A stretch of 48,176 nucleotides of DNA from Streptomyces sp. CBMA123 (GCF_014596465.1 NZ_MECK01000368.1:1-48176); one strand, 5' to 3'; numbered from the stretch's first letter, positions 1-8,777 are shown. Numbers and translations are program-made. Notes: generated by a model not told the origin, from the sequence alone.

Positions 1-1957
1 AGCGCACGGGGGGGTCCCCGGCCGCGGGGGCGCTCTCCCCCAGCTGGCCGGCGAGGCGGGCGGCCAGCTCCGGCAGCAGCGGCGCGGCCGCCACCGCCAG
101 GGCCCGGACGGCCGTCAGTTCCAGGGCCATGCAGGTCCGCGCGGTGGCCGAGACCGGCTGCACCAGGAGGACGTCCTCGCAGACCTCGGTGAACCGGCGG
201 GCCTCGGCCACGAACTCGCGCAGTTCGCGGGCGGCGGTGCGGGCGGAGAATCGTTCCGGCTCCAGGGCGTTCGCCAGCCGGGCGGCGAAGGCGCGGATCC
301 GGCCGTAGAACTGCTCGGCCTCACCGTTCCAGCTGCCCGCCTCCGGCGCCACGCCGTCGAAGTGCTTGCGCAGCCGGCCGTCGACCGAGGCCAGCCAGCC
401 CTCCCACTCGCCGAGCAGCTCGGTACGGACGAACTCCCGGTAGTCCGCGACGACGAAGTCCCGGCGCCGGATGTCCGGGCTGGTGGCGGCCAGGTAGAGC
501 CGCAGCTGGTCGCCGGTCTCCGGGCGGAAGGCGTCCCGGCCCCAGATCGCGTGCTTGCGCCCGGTGGAGAACTTCTGCCCGTCGAGCAGGTAGAACTCGT
601 TGCACACCATGGTGTCGGCGAGCGCCAGCTTGTCGGTGAAGGCCCCGAGGACGGCGGGGAAGACCACCGCGCGCAGGAAGGCGTTGTCGAAGCCGAAGAA
701 CAGCACCGTGCGCGGTGCCTCGGCCTCGGCGTACTCCTCCCAGCCGGACAGGCCCTGCTGACCGGCCAGGTCGTCGATCGCGGTGAGGAAGCGCGCGGCC
801 AGTTCGAAGGCCGAGTACATCCGCTGGCCGTCGGTGGCGCCGGACGGGTCGGCGGGCAGCAGGATGCCGTCCGTGGCGACGGTGCTCACCGGCAGGTCGG
901 GCAGCGGGGCGGCCAGCACCCGGTCCACGTAGGACCGCAGCCGGGCGCTCATCGAGACCGACCGCAGGTAGCCGGTCAGCCGGGCCCGCAGCGGCTCCAG
1001 CGGCATGTAGTAGCGGGTCAGTTCGCGCTGCTCGGCCGGCGTCCCGCAGGAGCGGCAGCTCGGGTCCAGCAGCTCGTCGTCGGCGAAGGGCAGCGCGCAG
1101 GCCTCGCACTCGATGCCCGCGGTGTCCCGCGAGCCGCAGTGCGGACAGGCCCCCGCGACGAACGCCTCGAACAGGTAGGTCCCGCACGGGGCACAGTAGT
1201 TGGCCTGAACGGTCTTGGCCACCACCGTCCCGTCGGCGCGCAGCCGCTCGAACACCTCCAGGGCCACCTGCGGGTAGCGCGGGGAGGACGGCCGGACGAA
1301 GACGTCCCACTCGACCCGGGCGGCGGCCAGCGCCTCCTGGATCGCGTCGGTGTTGCGCTCGGCCAGCTCGTAGAACGTCAGCCCCTGCTCCTGGGCGGCG
1401 GCCGCGACCTGGCTCTGGTGCCCGACCGTGCCCAGCAGCAGCCGCACCGGGGTGCCCCGCGCGATCAGGCCGCGGCGCAGCAGGTCGGCATTGAGGAACG
1501 GGCCGGCCAGGTGGCCCAGGTGGAGCTCGCCGTTGGGCGTCGGGAAGGAGGGCAGCAGTAGGACGGGACGCCCGGCCTGCGCGGTGCGGGCGGCGCGCCG
1601 CTCGTGCTCGGCGTCCAGCGCGGCCAGGTCCTCCCACCAGAAGGTGAGGAAGGACAGCGGCCGGTCCTCGGCCGGGTTGTGCAGGGTGTGCACGCCCAGC
1701 GGCGGGATGCGCAGCGCGTCGCCCGCCGTCACCGGCACGGTCTCGCCGTCCGCGGTGACCTCGCCGCTGCCGTCGAGGATCACCCAGACCTCGATGTCGT
1801 GGTGGTTGTGCGGGGCCGTGGTCTCGCCGGGCCGCAGGGTCACCCTGCGGACGTTGACGGGGAGTTCGGGGTTCTGCGCCCAGGCCGGCTGGACGCTGCG
1901 GACGAAGTCCGGCAGCCCCATCTCATTGACGGTGCGTGGAACGGTCACGATGTCCAT
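1..1957 (-). CDS. Cupin / MetRS-like fusion, hydrazine (N-N bond) synthase, 3' partial
   Basis: The gene runs off the left edge; 652 residues are visible. Residues ~30-105 form a cupin with both metal motifs intact (H50, H52, E56 in the first, H90 in the second). Residues ~130 onward are a class I methionyl-tRNA-synthetase-like body: HLGH at 146-149, paired CxxC zinc knuckles at ~255-310, and a divergent KMSKS loop reading KFSTG near 462. This domain order is that of the hydrazine synthases of the s56-p1, triacsin and pyrazomycin (PyrN) pathways, which join the N6 of N6-hydroxylysine to the alpha-nitrogen of an amino acid (Gly or Glu in known cases). The neighbouring lysine N6-hydroxylase supports this role; which amino acid is used cannot be read. 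The ATG at 1957 is chosen because it gives a longer N-terminus; neither it nor the in-frame ATG at 1921 has a clear ribosome site. Probably last in the 5921-to-left operon. Confidence 0.88.
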   Translation of the reverse strand, partial: MDIVTVPRTVNEMGLPDFVRSVQPAWAQNPELPVNVRRVTLRPGETTAPHNHHDIEVWVILDGSGEVTADGETVPVTAGDALRIPPLGVHTLHNPAEDRPLSFLTFWWEDLAALDAEHERRAARTAQAGRPVLLLPSFPTPNGELHLGHLAGPFLNADLLRRGLIARGTPVRLLLGTVGHQSQVAAAAQEQGLTFYELAERNTDAIQEALAAARVEWDVFVRPSSPRYPQVALEVFERLRADGTVVAKTVQANYCAPCGTYLFEAFVAGACPHCGSRDTAGIECEACALPFADDELLDPSCRSCGTPAEQRELTRYYMPLEPLRARLTGYLRSVSMSARLRSYVDRVLAAPLPDLPVSTVATDGILLPADPSGATDGQRMYSAFELAARFLTAIDDLAGQQGLSGWEEYAEAEAPRTVLFFGFDNAFLRAVVFPAVLGAFTDKLALADTMVCNEFYLLDGQKFSTGRKHAIWGRDAFRPETGDQLRLYLAATSPDIRRRDFVVADYREFVRTELLGEWEGWLASVDGRLRKHFDGVAPEAGSWNGEAEQFYGRIRAFAARLANALEPERFSARTAARELREFVAEARRFTEVCEDVLLVQPVSATARTCMALELTAVRALAVAAAPLLPELAARLAGQLGESAPAAGDPPVR

Positions 1958-2013
1958 CGTGTGGTGGGGGTGGACTCGCCCCCGGCTCCTCTCCCGGAGT
2001 CGTTGGTGCTCGG

Positions 2014-2115
2014 TCGGTGCCCGGTGTCGGCTCGGTGGCCGGTGCTGCTCGGTGGCCGGTGCTGCTCGGTGGATGGTGCTGCTCAGTGGCCGGTGTCGCT
2101 CAGTGGCCGGTGTTG
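2014..2115. repeat. 17-bp tandem repeat array, about 6 copies
   Basis: Units close to CTCGGTGGCCGGTGCTG begin at 2031, 2048, 2065, 2082 and 2099, with a more degenerate unit at 2014-2030. The array fills much of the gap between the lysine hydroxylase and the hydrazine synthase genes and overlaps the last codons of the hydroxylase. No function is evident. Confidence 0.85.
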
Positions 2116-3431
2116 AGGGCGAGTTCGGTGAGTGCGTCGCCCGCCTCCTGCGGAGCGGCGGACGGCCAGTCCAGCGCCGTGCTCACCGATCCGGTGTCGT
2201 AGCGCGGGCGGCCGAGCAGGCTGTTGGTGATCACCGCGCTGCGCCAGGCGAGCAGGCTGAGGTTGGGGTCCGCGACCCCGTACTCCCGCCGCGCGGCGTT
2301 CTGGACGAAGATGCGGTTCTCCGCCGGGCCGTCCCACTGGAGGCTGAAGTCCGGCCCCACCACCGGCAGGCCGTCGCTGATCGCGAGCCGGTCCTTGAGG
2401 CCGAGCAGCAGGTCGGGCATGGCGTGCTCGTAGCCGGTGGCGCAGATGACGATGTCCACCGTCTCCCGCACCGGCGCCCCGCCGCGGGCCGGACGCCAGC
2501 TGATCACCAGACCGTCGGCGGTCTCCTCCAGGTCCTCCAGGGTGTGGTCGAGCAGGATGCGGCAGCTGCGGCCACGCCCCTCCAGGAGGTCCAGGTCGTA
2601 GAGCCGGCGGTAGAGGTCCTCCAGCAGCGGGATGGAGATGCCGTCGCTGGTGAGGCGCAGCCGCTGGACGATCTCCTCGCGCTGATCCTCCGGCAGGCCG
2701 TAGAAGTGGTGGCTGTAGTCGGGCAGGTAGAGCTCGTCGACGAACGGGCTGTCGTCCAGCGGGAGCAGGTTGGTCCGCCGGGTGCCCCAGAGGATCTGCT
2801 CGGGGCGGCGGTCCTCGCCGGCCAGCAGGTAGTTGACGACCTCGGCGCCGCTCTGCCCGCCGCCGACCACGGCGACCCGCTTGCCGGCGAAGTCGCGCGG
2901 CCGGCGGAGCAGTTGGTCGGTGTGGAAGACCCGCTCCGGGTCGTGGCCGCGCAGGCTGTGCGGCAGGCGCGGCGACAGGCCGGTGCCCACCACCAGGTTG
3001 CGGGCCTGGAGCAGGCCGTCGCTGGTGTGGACGACGAAGGCGCCGCCGTCCCACTCGACGTTCTCGGCCCGCACGCCGAAGCGCAGGTTGTCCAGGCCGG
3101 CCACCGCCCACTGGCAGTACTGCTCGAACTCCCGGCGCGGCACCTTGGACCGGCCGGTCACCAGCAGGCGGTAGAGCCGCTTGGTGTCCACCTGGAAGGC
3201 CAGGAAGGAGAACGGATTGGTCGGGTCGACCGGGGTGACCAGGTCCTTCAGGAAGTGGACCTGCATCTGGGCGTCCGGCAGCATCAGGCCGGGGTGCCAC
3301 TCGAATCGTTCCTTGTGGTCGACGAAGACGGTCGACAGGCCCGGTTCCCCCGACGTCAGTGCCGCGAGACTCAGATTCGAGGGACCTATGCCGACACCCA
3401 CCAGATCGAAAGTCTCCGGCATCTCACTCAT
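2100..3431 (-). CDS. L-lysine N6-monooxygenase (SidA/IucD family)
   Basis: A 443-residue flavin-dependent N-hydroxylating monooxygenase. The FAD motif GVGIGPSN lies near residues 12-19, the substrate-side motif HPGLMLPDAQMQVHFLKDLV is typical of lysine/ornithine hydroxylases, the NADPH motif VVGGGQSGAE is mid-protein, and CATGYE is near the C-terminus. Family members hydroxylate the side-chain amine of lysine or ornithine using FAD, NADPH and O2. The adjacent cupin/MetRS-like gene implies that lysine is hydroxylated to N6-hydroxylysine for N-N bond formation rather than for a siderophore; no siderophore synthetase is present. The ATG at 3431 is chosen because the FAD motif follows directly; the open frame extends upstream without homology. 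It is 32 bp downstream of the saccharopine-dehydrogenase-like gene. Confidence 0.92.
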   Translation of the reverse strand: MSEMPETFDLVGVGIGPSNLSLAALTSGEPGLSTVFVDHKERFEWHPGLMLPDAQMQVHFLKDLVTPVDPTNPFSFLAFQVDTKRLYRLLVTGRSKVPRREFEQYCQWAVAGLDNLRFGVRAENVEWDGGAFVVHTSDGLLQARNLVVGTGLSPRLPHSLRGHDPERVFHTDQLLRRPRDFAGKRVAVVGGGQSGAEVVNYLLAGEDRRPEQILWGTRRTNLLPLDDSPFVDELYLPDYSHHFYGLPEDQREEIVQRLRLTSDGISIPLLEDLYRRLYDLDLLEGRGRSCRILLDHTLEDLEETADGLVISWRPARGGAPVRETVDIVICATGYEHAMPDLLLGLKDRLAISDGLPVVGPDFSLQWDGPAENRIFVQNAARREYGVADPNLSLLAWRSAVITNSLLGRPRYDTGSVSTALDWPSAAPQEAGDALTELALNTGH

Positions 3432-3463
3432 GCTGTCTCTCCCGTTGTCACTAGGGTGCTGGG

Positions 3464-4618
3464 TCAGCCGATCTCGTGCGCCGGTAGCCAGGTCACTCCC
3501 CGGGCGGTGAGTGACCCCATCAGTCCGTCGAACTGCTCGGCGGACAGGGTGCGGTGCGGTTTGTGCCAGCCGGGGCCGGTGACCGACCGCCCGGCGAGCA
3601 GCCCGGTCGCCCCGGCCAGCGCGAACCCGGTGGTGCGGGCCATCGCGGAGAGGCCGGTCGCCTCGTCCGCGGAGTCCAGGACGGTGCTGCGCAGGCTGGC
3701 CGGCGCGCCGGCCAGCCGGCCGTGCGCGGTCACCTCCAGGACCACCAGGTCCCGGTCGCCGGAGCGGGCGCGCACCTGCGGGGCCAGCACCCGTTCGACC
3801 ACCCGCTTGGGCGGCACCTCGACGCCGTCGACGTCCACGGTGTCCTCGGCCAGCAGCCCGAGCCGGGCCAGGTCGGAGACGGCCTGGGCGAAGCCGGGCC
3901 AGCGCAGGGTCTTCTGGGTGCAGTCGGCCCCTCGCAGCAGCGGGTGCTCGCCGAGCCAGGGGGCCATGCCGTCGTGGTAGGCCTCCAGCCGGCCGACGCC
4001 GTCGACCTCCCGCGTCTCGACCCCGGAGAAGCGGGCGTGCCGCACCCTGCGGCCACCGCTCAGAGCCAGTGCCTCTCGCTGGGCGATCGGCAGGTGGTGG
4101 TCGTTCTCGCCGCCGAAGAAGGCGGTGTAGCCGAGCGGTTCGCGCGGCTGCTCGGGCACGCCGCCGCAGCAGATCTCCAGCGTCTCGACCTGGTCCAGGC
4201 GCTGGGCCACGTGCACCGCGAGCAGCTCGGTGAGGCCCGGTTCGAGCCCGAGCGGCAGCAGTACGGTGGCGCCGGCCGCCCGGAACCAGGCGTCGAGGCC
4301 GGGGAGTTCCTCGGTCGGCGGCCGGGTGATGCTGGCCACCGGCACCCTCGGGTCGGTGCGCACCACGGTGCGGATCACCGCCCGGGTCGCCGCCCACGGC
4401 AGGGCCGTGGCGACGGCGTCCCGCCCGGCGAGCGCGTCGGCCGCATCGGTCTCGACCCGGACCGGGCAGTCGCCGAACCCGGCCAGCCAGCGGGCCAGTT
4501 CCTCGGCCCGCTCGCGGTCCCGGTCGACCAGCGTCAGCTCGGTGGTGTCCGGGCCGGTCGCCAGCGCGTACGCGGCGGCCCGGCCCATCTGCCCGCAACC
4601 CACCAGCGCCGCCCTCAC
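3464..4618 (-). CDS. Saccharopine dehydrogenase / lysine 6-dehydrogenase-like oxidoreductase
   Basis: A 384-residue protein starting with GTG. It opens with a Rossmann nucleotide motif (VGCGQMG) followed by a segment resembling NAD(P)-binding saccharopine dehydrogenases, and contains LEPGLTELLAVHVAQRL, typical of the saccharopine/lysine 6-dehydrogenase substrate domain. The family interconverts lysine-derived secondary amines or lysine with 2-aminoadipate 6-semialdehyde. In this operon it may act on the N-N-linked lysine adduct, releasing a hydrazino acid, or deal with the aminoadipate semialdehyde left after release; the sequence does not distinguish these. It lies 46 bp after the ATP-grasp gene and 32 bp before the hydroxylase gene, so it is almost certainly co-transcribed with them. 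Confidence 0.8.
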   Translation of the reverse strand: MRAALVGCGQMGRAAAYALATGPDTTELTLVDRDRERAEELARWLAGFGDCPVRVETDAADALAGRDAVATALPWAATRAVIRTVVRTDPRVPVASITRPPTEELPGLDAWFRAAGATVLLPLGLEPGLTELLAVHVAQRLDQVETLEICCGGVPEQPREPLGYTAFFGGENDHHLPIAQREALALSGGRRVRHARFSGVETREVDGVGRLEAYHDGMAPWLGEHPLLRGADCTQKTLRWPGFAQAVSDLARLGLLAEDTVDVDGVEVPPKRVVERVLAPQVRARSGDRDLVVLEVTAHGRLAGAPASLRSTVLDSADEATGLSAMARTTGFALAGATGLLAGRSVTGPGWHKPHRTLSAEQFDGLMGSLTARGVTWLPAHEIG

Positions 4619-4664
4619 GAGCGCCGCCCCCGCGCCACGACGCGCACTGGGGTCGCCACGGCGT

Positions 4665-5921
4665 CTACTCGCCGTCGGCCGCGGTCACCCGGGCCACCGC
4701 CTCGGCGGGCACCCGGCCCAGCAGGTCCTCCAGGCCGGCCCGGGTGACGTGCCGGGCGAGCACCGCGGCGACCCGCTGCTGGCCGAAGTTCTCCGGCGGC
4801 AGGGCGACTTCGGTGCCGGCCGGGACCTCGTAGAAGACGTGGTCGAAGCCCGCCTGCTCGCAGATCGCCTGCAGGCCGCCGACCTCCTCGAAGCGGCCGG
4901 CCCGCTCGGCGAGCACGAACCGCAGGCCCGCGTTGAGCTGCCGGTCGTGCTCCAGCCGCAGCGGGTCGCCGGTGGCGACCCGGATGACGTTCTCGAAGTA
5001 GTCGACGCCGGTGGCCGCCGGCACCAGGTGCGAGCCGATGTAGTCACCGGCCGGGCGGGCGGCGATCTCGATGAACCGCAGGCCGCGCTCGCTCCACTTG
5101 GCCTCCAGGTGGAAGGCGCAGTGGTCGAAGCCCAGGCCGGCCACGATGTCCTTGGTGGTCGCGGTGATCTCCGCCCAGGCGTCGGCGGGCAGCGCGCTGG
5201 GGACCTTGTGGCACAGTTCCAGGTGGTACGGGACGCTGGTCACCTTGTCGGTGACGGTGACGACGTGCACCTCGCCGTCCGAGACGAAGCCCTCGACGCT
5301 CAGCTCGTCGCCCTCCAGGAACTCCTCGACGATGAACTCCGCGCCGAACTGGCGGAACACCGGGTCGAAGTCCGGCCGGGCGATGCCGGCCAGGCGGGCC
5401 ATGGCCGGTTCGAGGTCCGCCTGCTCGCGCAGCTCGAAGATGCCCTTGGAGCCGGAGGCCCCGGTGGGCTTGACGACGGCCGGCAGCCCGACCTCGTCCA
5501 GCGCGGTGCGCAGCTCGTCCAGGCCGGTGACCCGGGCGAAGCGCGGGAGCACGCCGCCGAGGTGGCGCAGCGCCTCCTTCATCGCGTACTTGTTGCGGGC
5601 CCGGAGCGCGGCCGTCTCGGACATGCCGCGCAGGCCGAGGTCGGCGGCGATCGCCGAGACCAGCTGGACGTCGACCTCGGTGAAGTTGGCGACGCCGGCC
5701 AGGTCGTAGCTCTTGGCGAGCTCCCGGGCGGCCGTCAGCGAGGCCTCCCGGTCGTAGGTGTCGACCTGGCGGAATTCGTCCACGAGCGGCTTCGCGAATT
5801 CCGGGACGGAACGGCCGAGGAGCACCACACCATATCCGAGACGACGGGCCGCGAGAAGGGACTCGAGACCCTCTCGCTGAATCCTCCGCAGGTTCACGAA
5901 AAGAACATGGCGCTTCGCCAC
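4665..5921 (-). CDS. ATP-grasp carboxylate-amine ligase
   Basis: A 418-residue ATP-grasp protein. The nucleotide-binding lysine strand and glycine loop read VVKPTGASGSKGIF, and the metal-binding strand reads FIEIAARPAGDY near the C-terminal third. Such enzymes activate a carboxylate as acyl phosphate and join it to an amine or other nucleophile. The GTG at 5921 is preferred over the longer upstream frame because GGAGG lies 5 bases before it. It is the first gene of the leftward operon. In this setting it could attach an amino acid to a hydrazino intermediate or to the nucleoside, but the substrate is unknown. Confidence 0.8.
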   Translation of the reverse strand: MAKRHVLFVNLRRIQREGLESLLAARRLGYGVVLLGRSVPEFAKPLVDEFRQVDTYDREASLTAARELAKSYDLAGVANFTEVDVQLVSAIAADLGLRGMSETAALRARNKYAMKEALRHLGGVLPRFARVTGLDELRTALDEVGLPAVVKPTGASGSKGIFELREQADLEPAMARLAGIARPDFDPVFRQFGAEFIVEEFLEGDELSVEGFVSDGEVHVVTVTDKVTSVPYHLELCHKVPSALPADAWAEITATTKDIVAGLGFDHCAFHLEAKWSERGLRFIEIAARPAGDYIGSHLVPAATGVDYFENVIRVATGDPLRLEHDRQLNAGLRFVLAERAGRFEEVGGLQAICEQAGFDHVFYEVPAGTEVALPPENFGQQRVAAVLARHVTRAGLEDLLGRVPAEAVARVTAADGE

Positions 5922-6763
5922 AGGACCCTCCACTTTGCCTTGCCGGATGAGAAAGCCGAGCAGATCCAACGATGACCAGAGAGGCCTTCGATTGCCTCTC
6001 CGGCCTGACCGGTGGTCAAACCTGTCCGGTTACGGGGAATGTGCGCAAGTTCCGCACGGTAAACCGGTCACGCTCACAGGAAGTTCCGCGCACGACGCCG
6101 CGGGCCGCGTCGGAGTGGCACGCGACCGATTGCGGAGAGGAGCACGGAAGAATTGACGGGAATCCCGAGTCGGCGGCATGGGTACCGCCGCGCAACCCCC
6201 GGCCCCGGACCGGGTTTCAGGATTCTCCAGTAACACGGGCACCGTCGACAACGCCGCCCTCGGGTTCACCACCAGCATGATTTGCCCACTGAGACATGTC
6301 AACCGGTCGCTTCAGGTCAGCGCCGAAGCTCCGACGATCATCGGTCACTTCCCGGGCGACACCCGTCGACACCTGCCGTTCCACCGTCAAGGGCCATCTG
6401 TTGCACGCGAGTTAGCGCTTTCTCCGATCCCGGGTGGAACGCCCCCCGGCCCCGGCGTCCGGGTGCCCGGTGCCCTGGTCCGGCCCACCTTTCGAGCCCG
6501 CTTGGCCGAAATCCTTCCCTCCGGTAGAAACTTGTCCGGACCTCGGGCGGGGCCGGTCGGCCTCTGGCAGGATGATCAGTCCGACCGGGGCGGCCCCGGG
6601 TGGCATCCCGTTCCGGCCGTCCGCCTCTTCGACGTCACCGAACCCGCCTGTGGCGCAGACGACTTGAGTCGCGCCCGGGCGGTGCGCCCGCCGGCCCCGC
6701 CCGGGCACTCCGGCCCCCGGTCCCCGTTCCCGACCCGGCCCCCCTGACTGCCGAGGAGAACGC
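5922..6763. promoter_or_regulatory. 842-bp divergent intergenic region
   Basis: The spacer between the leftward ATP-grasp operon and the rightward peptidase is visibly less GC-rich over about 5970-6430 than the flanking genes. The short open frames here (for example 6178-6747) have no recognisable protein features and I do not call them. ACCGG at 6008-6012 and CCGGT at 6026-6030 form an inverted pair, and CGGGAATCCCG at 6157-6167 is a perfect 11-base palindrome. Either could be an operator, but neither can be assigned to a regulator. The leftward promoter must lie in this region. Confidence 0.45.
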
Positions 6764-8701
6764 ATGGCAGACCACGCCCGAAGCGCGCCGTACGGCACCT
6801 GGCCCTCCCCCGTCACCCCCGCCGACGTGGTGCGCGGCGGGGTCCTCGTCGAGTGGGTCGGCTTCCTGGGAGCCGACCCCTGCTGGACGGAGGTGCTCCC
6901 GGAGGACGGCGGGCGCAACGCCCTGATGCGGCGCGGCCCGGACGGCGCCGTCGTCCAGGTGCTGCCGCCCGGCTGGGACGTGCGCAGCGGCGTCATCGAG
7001 TACGGCGGGCGGCCGTGGACGGCGGTGTCGGACCGGGCCGAGCACGGGGTGGTCTTCAGCCACCGCGGCGACCAGCGGCTCTACCGGTGGTCCCCCGGGC
7101 GGGAGCCCGTCCCGCTGAGCCCCGTCCCGCCGCCCGGCACCCAACTGCGCTACTGCGACTTCACGGTGCGCGGCAACAAGGTGTGGACGCTGCGCGAGAC
7201 CGTCCTGAACGAGGCCGGCACCGAAGCCGAACGCCACCTGGTGGCCCTGCCGCTGGACGGCGGCGCGGCCGAGGACCCGAAGGCTGTGCGCGAACTGGCC
7301 GCCGGCCACGCCTTCCTGACGGGGCCTCGGCTGTCGCCCGACGGCCGCCGGGTGTGCTGGCTGGGCTGGGACCACCCGAACATGCCCTGGGACGGCACCG
7401 AGCTGATGACCGCCGACATCGGCCCGGACGGCACGCTCGGCGAGCCGCTGCGGCTGCTGGGCGGCGACCGCGAGGCCGTGGTGCAGGCCGACTGGGCGGC
7501 CGACGGCTCCGACCGGCTCTACGCGGTCGCCGACCCCGGTGGCTGGTGGAACGTCCACGAGCTGGGCCCGGACGGCGCCGTCCGCGCACTCCACCCGGCC
7601 GAGGAGGAGTTCGGCGAGGCCCCGTGGCGGATCGGCCTGCGCTGGCTGCTGCCGCTGCGCGACGGCACCCTCGCCACCGTCCACGGCACCGGCCGGCGCC
7701 GGCTCGGCCTGCTCGGCCCGGACGGCGGACTGACCGACCTCGACCTCCCGTACACCGAGTGGTCCTCGGTGGCCACCGACGGCCGGCGGATCGCGGCCGT
7801 GGTCGCCGGCCCGGAGCACCGCCGCACCGTGGTGCTGGTCGACCCGGCCCACGGCACCGCCGAGGTGGTCCGGGCGCCGCTGCGGGCCCACGAGGAGTAC
7901 GCCTCCCGCCCGGTGGTGCGGACCTTCCAGGGCCCGGACTCCCCGGTGCACGCCTACGTCCACCCGCCGTACCACCCGGAGTTCGAGGGGCCGGCCGGCG
8001 AGCTGCCGCCGTACCTGGTCTTCGTCCACGGCGGGCCCAACAGCCGCAGCCAGCCGGTGCGCAACCAGGAGATCAGCTACTTCACCAGCCGGGGCATCGG
8101 CGTGGTGGACGTCCAGTACGGCGGTTCCAGCGGCTTCGGCCGGGCCTACCGGGAGCGGCTGCGCGGCCGCTGGGGGCAGGTGGACGTGCGGGACTGCGCG
8201 ACGGTGGTGCGCGCCCTGGTCGCCGAGGGCCTGGCCGACCCGGCCCGGATCGCCATCCGCGGCGGCAGCGCCGGCGGCTGGACGGCGATCCTGTCCGCGC
8301 TCGCCGAGCCGGAGCTGTACCGGGCGGCCGGCCTCTACTTCCCGGTGCTCGACCCGGTGACCTGGCGGGCCGGCGGCACCCACGACTTCGAGTCCCGGTA
8401 CGCGGACGCCCTGATCGGCCCGTGGCCGCAGCAGCGCGCCGCGTACGAGGAGCGCTCGCCGGTACGGCTGGCGGACGGCCTGGACGTCCCGGTGGTGCTG
8501 TTCCAGGGCGAGTTGGACACCATCTGCCCGCCCGCCCAGGCGGAGCGGCTGGTGGAGCGGCTGGTCCGGGCCGGCATCCCGCACACCTACCTGCTGTTCC
8601 CCGGGGAGCGCCACGGGTTCCGCCGCCGGGACACCGTGGTGCGCTGCCTGGAGGCCGAACTGGAGCTGTACGGGCGGGCGCTGGGCTTCGCCCCGGCGTG
8701 A
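6764..8701 (+). CDS. S9-family prolyl oligopeptidase / acylaminoacyl peptidase
   Basis: A 645-residue serine peptidase of the dipeptidyl aminopeptidase/acylaminoacyl peptidase type. The N-terminal ~380 residues look like a beta-propeller, with repeated DG turns; the C-terminal alpha/beta-hydrolase domain holds the nucleophile Ser502 in GGSAGGW, Asp585 in GELDT and His617 in ERHGF. GAGGAG lies about 8 bases before the ATG. No signal peptide is seen, so it is probably cytoplasmic. It faces the ATP-grasp operon across a long spacer and ends at a strong hairpin. It may be ordinary metabolism, or it may cut an aminoacyl or peptidyl group from an intermediate or import product; only co-location supports the second view. 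Confidence 0.88.
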   Translation: MADHARSAPYGTWPSPVTPADVVRGGVLVEWVGFLGADPCWTEVLPEDGGRNALMRRGPDGAVVQVLPPGWDVRSGVIEYGGRPWTAVSDRAEHGVVFSHRGDQRLYRWSPGREPVPLSPVPPPGTQLRYCDFTVRGNKVWTLRETVLNEAGTEAERHLVALPLDGGAAEDPKAVRELAAGHAFLTGPRLSPDGRRVCWLGWDHPNMPWDGTELMTADIGPDGTLGEPLRLLGGDREAVVQADWAADGSDRLYAVADPGGWWNVHELGPDGAVRALHPAEEEFGEAPWRIGLRWLLPLRDGTLATVHGTGRRRLGLLGPDGGLTDLDLPYTEWSSVATDGRRIAAVVAGPEHRRTVVLVDPAHGTAEVVRAPLRAHEEYASRPVVRTFQGPDSPVHAYVHPPYHPEFEGPAGELPPYLVFVHGGPNSRSQPVRNQEISYFTSRGIGVVDVQYGGSSGFGRAYRERLRGRWGQVDVRDCATVVRALVAEGLADPARIAIRGGSAGGWTAILSALAEPELYRAAGLYFPVLDPVTWRAGGTHDFESRYADALIGPWPQQRAAYEERSPVRLADGLDVPVVLFQGELDTICPPAQAERLVERLVRAGIPHTYLLFPGERHGFRRRDTVVRCLEAELELYGRALGFAPA

Positions 8702-8714
8702 GCCGGGCGGGCAC

Positions 8715-8760
8715 GCGGCTGAGCCCGCGGACCCCGGGCGGGGTCCGCGGGCTCAGCCGC
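8715..8760. terminator. Bidirectional hairpin terminator, perfect 21-bp stem
   Basis: The arms 8715-8735 and 8740-8760 are exact reverse complements around a 4-base loop (GGGC). It sits between the convergent ends of the peptidase and NUDIX genes. No T tract follows, as is common for actinomycete hairpin terminators. Confidence 0.9.
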
Positions 8761-8777
8761 AGCCGTGCTCCGGAACG

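Noticed and set aside
1..1957. MetRS-like protein as a resistance or housekeeping methionyl-tRNA synthetase
   Set aside because: The fused N-terminal cupin, altered KMSKS loop and adjacent lysine hydroxylase fit hydrazine synthases instead.
2100..3431. Lysine hydroxylase as part of a siderophore cluster
   Set aside because: No siderophore synthetase, acyltransferase or ferric-siderophore uptake genes are present; the N-N-forming partner is adjacent.
1428..3980. Long plus-strand open frame (850 residues) over the hydroxylase region
   Set aside because: It runs antisense to clear coding sequence and has no domain; high GC makes such shadow frames common.
6149..6160. TTGACG near 6153 as a -35 element
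   Set aside because: No convincing -10 hexamer follows at 15-19 bp in the direction of the peptidase gene.
6178..6747. Possible 189-residue protein upstream of the peptidase
   Set aside because: Composition is Pro/Arg-rich with no family features and it occupies the less GC-rich divergent spacer; more likely non-coding.
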